From Uloborus plumipes (Eukaryota > Arthropoda > Arachnida > Araneae > Uloboridae), in assembly GCA_038373865.1 (NCBI GenBank), contig JAXGGA010003004.1, positions 46,478 to 110,477 on the forward strand: 64,000 nt of DNA. Reading direction: 5' to 3'. Positions 23,731-36,400 of the stretch are shown here, one piece after another. Position 1 is the stretch's first letter. Each line of letters starts with the position of its first letter. Under the pieces are notes generated by a model. It had not been told where the DNA came from. It worked only from the letters and a program-made list of their open reading frames with translations, and did not search any database. A program made the position numbers and the translations under genes.

Positions 23731-23735
<5 letters not shown>

Positions 23736-23781
<46 letters not shown>
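23736..23781. repeat. (TA)n microsatellite
   Basis: About 22 TA units directly after the 3' end of the right retroelement copy. Confidence 0.95.
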
Positions 23782-23784
<3 letters not shown>

Positions 23785-24334
23785 ACTTTTTTTATTTCAC
23801 AAGTATTATGATTTTTAAATAAAAAATATAACCTGACCGAGAATTTAAAAATAAATGAATGAGAAATTAGAAAGTACTATGAACATCTAAATTTGGAATT
23901 TAAGAAACATTTATCTATTCAATTGAAGCTTTATAAATATTTAAATTTGCTATTCCAGTATACTCCTACTCAAGTAATCTAAAACATAAACAACTAGAAT
24001 TTTTTGTGTTTGCCACTGATTGTACGTTTATTTCCTGGATTGCTGCTCTCTTTTCATTTAAGCCTCAAAAATGAAAAAAAAAAAAAATCAGAATTTTAAA
24101 AGTTTTTTCAGTTTTTTAAAAAATAATTACACATATCAATAAAAAGGTCCGTAATGTCATGTACCAAACACTCGTTATGGATGACATTGTAGATTTCTGA
24201 AAATGAAATTGCTTTTAACTTCTCATTTACTGGTCAGACTATCTTATTTATTTGACATTTTTGTTACCATCAAAAATTAAATCATAAATATGTTATTATA
24301 AAGCTTATGTCGGTATTCTTCTTTTTATTCACAG
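23782..24334. other. Intron-like DNA, no gene
   Basis: AT-rich sequence up to the first visible acceptor at 24334. Nothing else is recognised. Confidence 0.6.
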
Positions 24335-24443
24335 GAATGTTCGAATCCTGACATTAGTTACAGTAATTTCCCAGAAGTTCCTCAGTCATGTTCTTTATAT
24401 TCTCCAACACTAGACCAAGCTCACTCAAGTGCAACAGAAAACA
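24335..24443 (+). CDS. SAM-scaffold gene, first visible exon
   Basis: Acceptor TTTATTCACAG ends at 24334 and donor GTGAGT begins at 24444. The exon holds 36 codons plus one base. The frame opens with ECSNPDISYSNFPEV and contains no ATG that could serve as an obvious start, so this is an internal exon. Confidence 0.8.
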
Positions 24444-27400
24444 GTGAGTTCTCAATCAATGCTTTGTTTGCTTAAAATGTATTTTGGAAATATATATTCA
24501 TATTTAGTTTTAAACACCAATCCTGGATATTGTTAATATAGCTGAGATTACCAACAGAAAAGGAGGGACACTGGATATTGTTTGTAAAACTTGATGAGTT
24601 AAATAATAATTTACAATATTTAACAATTAACAGCATATTAATATAACCTTATATTCATTGTACATGCAATGGTGAAGTTAATAGGGTTAACCAGAATATA
24701 ATTGCTCATCACCTGATGCTTAAACTATAAACCTTGGCAGTTGAATGAAATCCCTAATTTGCAGCAGTTAATGTACCATATCGGTCATAATTAATTTTTC
24801 AGAAACAAATTTTTTTCCCCTACTGAAAAAAAAAAAAAGCCATGATTTGTTTCATCCCCTTATCATCAGTGTTTTTGAAGGCAGAAGAAAACTTCTGTAT
24901 TCAAGCATGCTATAAAATTGTTACACACTGGGATGGCCTGAAACTGTCAGAGAAAATGAAAATAACCTAAACTAATATAGTCAGGGATAATCAAATAATA
25001 AATCATTCGCATTTCTTTATAAGTCAGGGAATTTATTTTTAGTCCTTCTGATTGGAGAGGTAAGTGTTGTGTCAATTGAACAAAAAAAAAAAAAACATTT
25101 ATTTTGCCCTGTTGCTCAAAAAGCAATTTTCCCTGAATATGTGTCATGCCTGCACCAATTTTTGATTCTGCCTGTTTACCCTCCTTGTGTATTGTTGTTG
25201 CGTAATTGCTTGCACTTTACCAGGAAACTTGGAAAATGGGATATGCCTAAGTGACTATGAACAATACTTTTGACTTTTGTTCGATAATTTCTGTGAAATT
25301 ACCATTGATTCATTATTTATTGACTGCTCCTAATAGTACTTTCCTTCAAAGGACACCTATACTTCAGGAACATTTTTCCTGTTGCCAGTCCCTTTTGAGA
25401 GGAACCTCTATGTATTTGCCTCTGAGTAAGGGACAGTCAGAGGGGGAAAAATACAAAAAATAACGTATGAACGATGAATGAAAAATATTGAATTCATTGG
25501 AAATCAAAGTTCACTTTTTGTCTAAAAACCAACTGGTTAAATTTTCATATAAACATGTACAAAAAAGCAAGCTTGTTCTAAAATTCTTGCAGAAACCTAC
25601 ATGCATGCTTTTTTCTCTCATCAATTTATTCATGTCAGCTTGGTGCCAATAGATTGTACACAACCCATTAGTAGTTATGTATAGATTACTTTACTTCAAA
25701 ATAATTTCTTCTAGTTGCAAAACTTTACAATGTTTACATTCTTTATTAAATTTTAATTTTTAAAAGAATGAATTTTTAAATATGAATAATTATGAGTTTT
25801 ATTTAGCAATTCATATGAAATATTTATTGTAAAAACTTATACAAAGGTAATTTATACTGGCACACTAGTTTGAAAATGTTTGTCTCAAACTTGAGTATTT
25901 TGTGTATTTCTTGTTATTTTAAGTCTTTAAATTTTTTTTCACAATAGCAAATCCATGTCCTGATAATAAACCTGCTCTACCTCCAAAGCCATTCCAAGGT
26001 CCTCCTACTTACAGAGAACCACCTGTTCCCCCTGGTCATAGTGATTCAAATCATTATCCTGATGTTTGTATTAACTCTGCTCCACCTCAACCAAGGACAG
26101 CTGTTGTAAGTATTAAAATTTGTGGACTTGAAAGTTCTATCTTAATATGTATATGTATGCATATATATAAACGTTTATATATGTATAAATGTGAAAAAAT
26201 ATATACACACGCAGGGTATTCTGTTTTTTCCTGCAAGACCTTTATTTTCACAACCATTCATCCTAGATGCATACTTCCAATTGAAAAAATTCTCAATTAG
26301 TTGCAGAGAGTTAAGATATTAAAAGTTTGAAGCAAAAAAAAAATCAAAAAATATGAATAGTAGCTTTTCATAGGGGGTGGACTCCAGGTTCCCTAAATTA
26401 TATTTAGGGAAAAAATCTATAGTTTCGCAATTAAAACTCAGAGATATTAGAGTTCAAAGTTTTTCGAGCTCCTGCCAAAAATGTAATCAGAACGAATCTC
26501 CCGTGAATGAAAACCGGTCATTCTACTGAAGCCACTATAATCCTGTTGGTGCTTAAATCTTCCCCCAAACAGTGTTATTGACAGTGAGTGTTAAGTCGTG
26601 TAAGTCACAAAATGCTGCATTTCATATCTGGGTGAATATGGATTGTACTAGTGTCAAACTTTTTGTTTGAATTGTTTTTTATGCTCTTGATTCCCCTGAA
26701 CATAAGTTGTGGGACCTGGAATCTGCATCAAAAGTTAGATTCGATATTTTGACTAAATTTTTTGTTTGCTTCAAAAAATTTTCAACATCTTAACTCTGCA
26801 CTTAATCTTGAGCATTTTTACAATTAGAAAAATATTCATCTAGGACGAACTGTTGCGAAAATAAAAGTCTTACAGGTTAGAATGGAACACACTATATATA
26901 AATGCTTTGATAAAAGTAAGTACAGTCGAACTCTCTTATAACGAGCACGAAGGGACAGTAACATGATGCTCGTTAAATCCGAGTGCTCGTAATAAACGGG
27001 TCCTTATGGCCGGCGTGAAACCAGAAAGGGTCGGGGCTTGGGAGGTCAAATAATTGAGTTTACTCATAATTTAATTAAATACTGTTCTACACAGGTGCAC
27101 CTTTCCCACCCCCCTTTCCCTGTAAACAATCACCCCCACCTGTTATACCGGATTAGTGAACTCTCCCTATTGACACTGGAATGCTGGTGGAATTTTTCAT
27201 ACAAAAGTATTGAACCGCTGGGAAATTCAAAAAAAAAAAAAAAGATAAGACAGAAATAAGACTAGAAAGATGAGAAAAAAAGACTGCGGGACAGAAAAGA
27301 ATGCTCGTTAAAACCAGGTCTTGCTCGTTAAAAACGAATTCTGGTCCATAGACTTAACATTGATCCAACCAAATATTCTTGTTTCCCTTGCTAAATCCAA

Positions 27401-30400
27401 GTTCTCGTTATAAACGAGTTCGACTGTATTCACATATTAAAAAAATAACAGCAAACACAAATGCCTTGAATGTGTATTTTTGTATATATATATATATATA
27501 CACGGTAGATGCTGCTTAATTTGATCACTGTCATACTCAAGTGACATTATAACAAGCGATAAAAAGTGAATGCTGATAGCTGCTGATAATTTTAATTCAT
27601 GTGTTCCTGAAGTTAAATAAGTGTAATTACAGAAAAAATATAGTAACAAGGTAAGCACATCAAACTAATACAATAGGTAATTATTGACTTGCAGAAAATA
27701 AATCATAGATCATTATTTGCCTGATATTTTTATGCTGCAATTCATTCAATCATACTGCTTATAAAACTACTTGGTGTCCCCCACCCACCCCAGGTCCCCT
27801 TCATGTAAGCAGCAAATAGATTTTTCTCATCGACAACTTTTGGGTTCATTGTCATCTGAATCTGATGTTGAATTTTGATTCTTGTTAACAGCTTTGCAAA
27901 TATCGCTAGTATTCAATGAAATAGAAGTTCCAATTTTCTCACCAATCTCCAACCAAGTTTTGAATTCCTTAGCCTTTATAATGGGTGGGGAATTGAACAT
28001 TTTTCTTCAATATGTCACCACAGCTACATCACAGCTTTTACCTGCTTTCTTGTAAATATTCCATGAGTAAAGCAATTTCTAATTGTTCTTTCCAAAACAG
28101 TCTCATAACATTGTTAACAAATGAATGGCTTTTAAATCTTTTGTTTTATTGACTACAGCAATTGCACTGTGATTTTGAGAGCCCTCCGTATTTTTCAAAA
28201 ACTCTTGGAAGCATTTCCTTTCTATATGTTTTCATGACTTGAATAATTCCTTCATCACAAGGGGGATTAACTTATTTTTTCTCACTGAATTTCAGAAAAT
28301 ACTTTTGAAGCAAAACAGAGAAAAATTTTTTCTTACTGTTTCATCTCTGAGTTCAGGAAAATAATTTCCTTAAATTGATAACAATAAACAAAATTTTTAT
28401 GACCGAAAACGATATATTTTCAATATATTTATGCACAACTGGACTGGACTTAGCAATTCTGATAACATTAACTAAATGATAACATTAATCATGATCACAT
28501 AAAGCAGCATTCACTGTATCATCCCTTTTTATTAAAGAATGGTTTGAATTTGATACAATATTTATTAAAAATTTTATTATTATTATTCTAGTTAGAAAAC
28601 TTTGGTTAATAATTATATAAATAAAATGAATTAAAATAAAGCAAACATTTGTAATTCTAATAGTAAAATATTTTTCATTTACGTAAAGAATATAGTACAG
28701 CTAGTCACAGAATAAAAATAATAATTATCCTTTGCCACTGGTCCACTTATTTTCAGTAGTTAAACCTAATTATACATATTTATATATGTGTGTGTATGTA
28801 TAAATACAGATTTAAATGTATAATTCATTGCAGGAACCTCATTATACACCTCAGGTCACTCACCACAGAGAGAGGCCTGACCATTTAGGAACAAGAACTC
28901 ATGCTTGGGTTCAGGAACATAAGGTAACTGCCTAATTATATTATCAAATAGTACATATTATTGCACAGTATAGTAGTCATCACATAATCAATTGTTTTGT
29001 CTCAGAGAAAATATCCTCTTTGTAGTATTTAACTTTAAATATCAAGTTATTAGGCTTTTTTGTATTAACTTTCCTTCACTCTCATCTGAATGCATCTCAA
29101 AATTATGACAATAAACTGTTATCCCCTGGTCTTCGCCTTGAAAAAAAAAAAAAAAAAAAGAAAAAGGATACCAACATTCTCATCCTTGCTCCTTCTGTTC
29201 CATTTTCATATCTGTAAAAGATTTTCCATTCTTAAGTTTTAACTCCACTTATGCTCTCAAAAAATATATTGATTTACTCACTCAATTAATTGTAAGGTAA
29301 CATCATTTCTTAATGTGTGAAGGCCTTTTAATTAATTTCAATGACCTAGAACTTCTGAAGCAAATTGCATTTTCAAAAAGAAGGAATAAAATTATTTTCA
29401 AATATTCATTAAAGAATAAAATCACATTTGAAGAAAATGGTTACAAAATATATATCTGCATGAAAAATTGGTATCTAGCAAGTGCTGTTTTGCAAATAAG
29501 TTTTAGTGTATTTTGACATCAAAAATGCTTTTTAAGAAGTAAACTTAAAGGTTGATCTTACATATATAGCAGTAAAAATGGGCATTTATAAACTTCCTTT
29601 GTTTTCAACTCTTTTTGTTTTCCATTACAGACAGGTGGTAAACTTGTTGGAGAAAAGTTGTCTTCCCTTCAACGCAAGTTACGTTCATTATTGACTCAAT
29701 CGTCTACAAAAGTAAGATGTTTGTAATTTATATGGTAAATCATACATAATCTCCTGTGGTTATTTTTTATTTCTGTATTGCATGAGACTCATGGGGAAAG
29801 TAAAAATGCAATCTCAATTATACTTTGTGTCTTTGTTTCTTGAGTTCATAAATTCCTCTTGCTTTCGAAAAATTAAAAAATTATGATTCATTCAAACTGT
29901 TTTTTTTTTTTTAACTTTTTTGTCACAAACGCAGAGTAACTGAATCAAATGGTTGTCTAAAAATCAGGGGCATAAATAATATCCCTGTAAGCACCAGGAC
30001 ACAAAGGGGCAGACAAGGTTTGAGGTCTCACAATCCAGAAAAATAGCACTAGGGTCACCCGGGGCAATTCCTGGTCAGCAAGTTTCTGGGGTAATTCCTG
30101 GTCACAGTCCTTTTTATGTCTTAATAATCCTTCAGCAAAATGAAAAAAATCACAGAGGTACTCTGAACTATCTTTATTGCAATTCATTACTTAATTATGA
30201 GTTGACTGTGTATTTAGTTTGAAAAAAAAAATCTTTTTAAAATCGCTTGTTAAATTTCGTAAAACAAGATTGGCCTTAGTTTTGATACATTTGTACAAAG
30301 ATCGTGATCAAACTCAAACTTCTTAATATTTTTCTTTTTTGTTTTTTTGGTTGAATTAGGTACTATGTCAGTTACTGAAAAATAGTTTTGGATTTACCAT

Positions 30401-33400
30401 TATTGCTTTGAATAATTTGCAGGAAGGCTCCAAATAATGCCCCTGGCTACTGGGGTAATTCTTGGTCAGTGGGGTAATTCCTCGTCAGTCCTTTTTTTAA
30501 TATTTATGGATTATTATTTCACCTATTATTGACATATGTTATTGATTTAAACTATATGTAACCCTGTGAGCCTTAACTGCAAAGTTAACTGTAACCGCAA
30601 CGTAACATTCTTATCTGTTAATGATAAGTATACAATATACTGAATTTTTCTTTGTTAAATTTCATCCAATTATTTTATAAGTTTTAATAATTATTCTTAA
30701 TTATACTAAGAAAAATGCTTAATTGTAACTGCATTGTACTATTCACTTAACTGTTCACCTTAACCTGTTCATAACAGACAGAAGCATGTGCTCAGTGTGT
30801 ATGGTGCATGTGCACCATATTTTTTATGGACCTATTTATTTGGTAGGTGAAGATTCATTCACAACAGATATAAAAGCTGTAGCTATTGCATACAAAGTGT
30901 ATAAAAAGTATTTTGGCTAAGTTTTATTAAGTAAAGCTATTATGTTGAAAACAATTGCATTCTTCCTTAAAAAAACTAAATACAGTGTTTAATTAGCTAT
31001 ATACAGGGTGTCCACTCCAATCGTGGACCAATAGCTAATTTCTAAAACGTTAGAGTCTATGAAATATTTGTTTCTGCACTTGTTAAAAATCAATAATTTA
31101 TTTTCAAACATCAAAAATTTTGAAAACTTTTTTTGAAAATTTGAAAAATGTAAGAAAATTTCAGTTTTTTAAAACCCTAAGGCTTTTTTGTTTCTGCACT
31201 AATTTCAAAATTTCTTTTTGCGAAATGATCACAAGGAGAACCTCAACAAATCTGTGCATTCATTTTCTTAAATTTTGATTAGAAAATGTTTTGTGACCTT
31301 TTATGTAAAAAAATCTTAGAAAATTTTGTTCTTCGAGGTTTGACAAACTCTAAAAATTTTTGTAATTTATAAAACGCTTATTCAATGCACAGTTTTGTTA
31401 AATATATTATCTTGAGTGCAAAAAATATTGCTTTAAAGTTATATCTTTAATAGAAAAAATTCCTTAGCATTTCTAGTAACATAGAAACACTAAAAACTGA
31501 TCACCGAGAAAAAGCACTTTAAAGTTTGGCTTTTCCATTAGAACACATAGCATGTATGCCCTAAAGTCACTCATAACTTTTTAAATAATTTAGCTAGAAC
31601 AATGCTGTTTTTTCTGATGTTTAAATAACTTTTACTTTGAAATAAGCAATAAAATTTTTTGGTCTATTGGTCATTTTGAGGTACTGTACACCCTGTATAT
31701 AAAATAAATTATTTATCTAATTAGTTTAATAACTTGTATTAATAATGTGCTTACAAAATGTATGCATTTTCATCAATCATTTGAGTGACCAATAATTGCC
31801 CCGTAAGTGGCCAGGAATTACCCCATCTCTGGGGTAATTCCTGGTCACTAATTAACGACAATTACTCAAGTTCATTATGTATTGTTGATAGCATGAATAT
31901 TTTATTCGATGGACATCCCAATGTGCTTCCTCCATACCAAAATTTGTAACTCTAACTTAGATAGATTTTGTGATAATTGGATGTTAATGCTTTTTGACCA
32001 GGAATTACCCCAGGTGACCCTATACGTTACAATGATTTTTTTATTTAACTATTTTTTTATTTATTTATTTATTTTTCTTTTGCATTTTTGAAGTAAAAAT
32101 TTTCTCCTAAATCAATATCACTCAAAAGCTGCCACTCTCTGTCCTTTTTTTGTGTCTTCCAATGCACCTGACTTTAAAGTTATAAACACTTGATCTTATA
32201 AAAGCAAATCTTTCTTAAAAGGCAAAAAATCATAAAAAAACCTGGCCTTTAAATGGAACTCTTGTTTCCTTCGTCTACTAGAATGACAAGGGAAAATTGT
32301 AGCACACCAATGTCTAAATATGCTACTGCTCAAAACTGATTCCTTGATTACTAATAAATAGAATTTGGCTTACATTTTGTTGCCTGTTTCTTAGGAAGCT
32401 GTAGAAGTAGAAAAAAGTACTGTATCATTAGATGGGAAAAGTGGAGCTCACTCATCAACTCCTTCCTGGGGTTTCCAAAGCTCAAATGAAGTAAAAAAAT
32501 TCTCTTTAATAAAATTTCTTTTATTAGCAGTAATTTGTTTGTTTTGAAATTCAAAATTATCAAATTTAATTTTCGCTTTTGTCATTGATTTTAGCTTTCA
32601 CATAGGCCAAAAAGTTTTGGCAGTGTAACCCATAATGTTGGTTCCACATCTGCCCATGACCAACGAACGAGCTACATTTCAACTTCATCATTTGGTGGTA
32701 ACAGCATTGCTCTAACTGCTTCTCGTCCAACTGAACATAGTCACCACTATCGAGGATATCAATCTCAACCTGAACGGTAAGAAATGGGCGGATATATTTT
32801 TTATTATTTCTTTATTATTTACATTGCTCGTTTTACATTTAACCTTTAGGGACCGGGCGGTACACATGTTGTACCATAAGTCATTCTTTCTTTAGAGGAC
32901 GGGGTTGAAATTTTCACTCGAACCCTTTAGAGCCGGTGATTTTTTCAAGGTTTCATACGTCTGGTACGACAGTTTGTACCTTCTCTTTTCATTTTAAAAG
33001 AAATTTGTGGTTCAACTGTCGTACGACCTGGGTCGAAAGAAAGATTTCCAAAAAACAGCCCGGATCCATAAGGTTAAGAAATCAACTGATGGATGGCATC
33101 AGGGCCGTGCTTAGCGGGTGGCAAACTGTGCCACCGCACAGGGCCGCTAAAATATTTTGAAATTTTGGGGCCGCTAAAATATTACACGAGAAAAAAATAT
33201 TTTTGTGTGTGCGTGAGGAACAAAACTTTGAAAAAAAAAAAAAAAGCACTTTTTTCTTCAAACTTTCTGAATATGGGCGATTCTCTGTAAACTGGTAATT
33301 GGCTGTCCGGACCAAGTATTTTAAAAATAATAAAGTGTAATTAAGTAATTATCGCTCTTAATACAAGAAAAGCATTAATACTTTGTGGGCCAATTGTATT

Positions 33401-36400
33401 TGGAGCGATAACAATTTAATTTTTTTTCTAGAAATTATCTAAGCACAAAAAACACAGTCCCCTGGCTGTCCAAATCCCATAGTCTAACTGTTAAAGATAG
33501 TATTTCAAAAAACCTATTAACACTACATAAATTTGGCAATTAATATCTAAAAATAGAATAATGAAGCTATATTTTTCTTATGAAATAAAGTATAATTACG
33601 TATTTCTAAAACTTAAAATTGTCATGTAAATTCTGTCCAGAGTTTTTTCGAACAGTCCCCTGCAACAAATTCAAAGCTGTAATACGAAAAATCTATAACT
33701 TTTGTAAATTCTTTTTGGCATGAAGTTTAAAGTAATCAGTGTGAATTTGACGAAATCGCCGTGAACGGTGTTGAAACGCCACTTTGTTTAGTTCGAGAGC
33801 CACATTTGTGCTGAAAGTATGCATCGTGATCGTTGTGAAAACAGTCCTCTGGGAAGTGATTTTATTAATGGCAATTAGTTTAAATGTGAAACATATTAGT
33901 TATTATGTCCACGATTTCTGTCTAAATTTATAGGTAGTCTTGAAACTAATTATGTTCCAATAGTTTTGCAGATATTACGCTACAAAGGGCAAAAATACAG
34001 CTACCTAGCACAGTCCCCTGCCTAGTTATACTAGGCAGGGGAGTAACCCCCTCTCATGATTTATCAGAAAAACATAAACTTCAATTGGCCCTCTTTCAAA
34101 CCAAAGTAATAGATTCATTTTCTGAGCAATAGTATTATAATTATACGAACATTTCAAAAAACCATGAGAACCATGATTTCGAGTGAAAAATGACGAGTTT
34201 ACAGAGAATCGCCCATATATAAAATACAAATCGTTATTGGTGGTATGGCCAATTCTTCAATTCGTTTCTTATGCAAAGGCAAACTTGTTTTTTGGAAAAA
34301 TTCAGCAAATATAAATCTTTTTTTCTGCCTCTACTCAGCTATGGGACATTCTAAAGCTGTATGTTAAAAAATTTAATATATAGCCTATAGCCAGAAGATG
34401 GGAATGCCGAATCGAAAGTATCAAAGATATTAGGTTTCAAATTGGCGGATATTTAGGATAAATTAATTGAAATATCTGAAACTGTAACTGAGTCAAAATG
34501 CAAAACTGAAGCGAACGTTCTTGCAAGGGATATTGAAAGTTTCAAATTTCTCACCTTTTTATGTTTATGGTACGATTTGCTTGTTCAAGTTAATTTTGCT
34601 AGGAAAGCAAAGCAAAATTCTACTATGAATTTAAATATTACTGCTGTTCAGCTACAGAAATAACTTTTTTTTTTTTTAAAGTTCAGAAACACTGACTTTG
34701 AAATTCTCAAAGGTGGATCCAAAAATTGATCCCCAAAATGAAATAAAGAAAATACATGCAGGGCAGGTGTTGCAAAGAGTGAATTGAGGGGGGAGGGACA
34801 TGATAGAATGTGTGTGATATACTTTCAGTGAAAAGAAAAAGCGAAAACAACCGAGCAGAAGATGAATTTTCTATGCCTTGCATTAGCAACTGGGGGGGGG
34901 GGGGGGGGGCAGTCTTTAATAGTGGCTGAAATTGAACATATTTCAGCTTTATAAAAAAAAAAGCAAAATAAAGAGGGGGGGGGGGCTGAATGAAGTGAGG
35001 ATTGGGTTGAGCTTCCTGACAAATTTGATTTTTATCATAGCTAGTAGACAGGATTATTTTCAGATTGGCTCCTAACACTTTTTTCTGGGTTTCTTACTGG
35101 TGAAGCTTTACTTCAAAGGTATTTTTGTAGTTTTAAAAACTTAAAGGTAAGTTGTTCATAAATAAAAATTAATTAATGACTGAAATTTCTAATTAAAAAA
35201 AAAAAAAAACAAATCCGATTTAAATCAAAAAATCTGATTTATATCGAAAAAATCCGATTTTTTTGATTTAAAAAAGAAAATCATTGATTTTTTTACACCC
35301 TGGTTAGCAAAGAATTTTTTGTGAGTCAATCTATTATGTCCAAATGGGAGCGTTTTCAAAAAAAAAAAGTCTTCAACAAAATATTAGGATTTCTTTTGCA
35401 ATATTTCAGCATTAAAAACTTTGGAAGAGCATAATTTAATACCTACCCAGGTCCCAGGTAGCACAAATAACCTTTAAACGTTTTGTAAACGTTTTTAAGC
35501 GGTTGTTACAACGTTAATAACCATTTTACAATCTTTAAAAAACAAAGTATGCTACTTGGGTAATTGCAATAACTTGGCGTTGGAATTTGAAGATGTGAAT
35601 GGAGCTGATTTATACACGAAGTTAATAGTTTTTATAAATTTCATTCCAGAGAAACTTTAACTTCAAACACTTAAATTTGTTTGAAAACATTTTTCAAAAT
35701 GCTTTGCTAATGGTCTAAGAGCTAGCAAAATTTTCGAGTGAGAATTTTAGGACGTCTGGCTCTTTAATATATCTTTCCCTGTACTCTTCTAAGCAGCATG
35801 CGGAGTGTCTGGCGGCAGAGAGTAGTTGCGTTTTTTACTGCGCATCACATTTTTTATGGTAAAAATAGTGATTTTAAAACCATTTTGGGGCAATTAGAAG
35901 CTTAAACCTGTCGTAAGAAAGTTATGTAGCATATAAATGGAAAGCTCTACTTTTTTTTTTTCATTTACAGTGCTTTTTGAGCTTTTATTCCACTATAATT
36001 AGAAAAGAAGTTATAGTCAGAGTTGTAAAAACTCTTCTTTTTTTTTTCGCAATTTTGAAGTATTTTAACAGAATTGTATTTCGTACAATTTTTGAAGTAG
36101 AAATCTAAAAATTGGCAGGATTTCTCATTTTGTCATATGTGTCCTTCACACCAAATTTTGCTAAAATTGGAAATGGTTGGTCAAAAACTTTTTTTTTTTT
36201 TTCATGAGTTATTTGACGTGGAATTGCAAAAATGACTGAAAAATCACTATTTTTCCCAGTACAAGTGCGATGCGCCGATTGATTTTTGTATTTTTTCAGA
36301 TTTTTCAAATTTAATTGATCAATTTGCTGCTCAAAAAGTTAGAAAAATTATTCTTCACTAAATCGTTTTTTTCTTTCAATTTTATTTATTTATCTCTAGA

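Larger units (their letters stand above)
20575..23735. mobile_element. Head-to-head pair of Penelope-type retroelement copies
   Basis: The left arm 20575-22110 is the inverse of 22116-23651, with a 5-base centre GCAGT. The two encoded 321-residue proteins are the same at every position, so the arms are near-identical. Each copy is cut at its 5' side at the centre. The right copy runs about 85 bp further at its 3' end to reach a second (TA)n tract. Inverted, 5'-truncated partial copies are a known habit of Penelope-like elements, but an assembly fold-back is a real alternative. Confidence 0.8.

Noticed and set aside
34707..35078. 123-residue proline-rich minus-strand frame
   Set aside because: The prolines come from two long G runs inside the hAT element.
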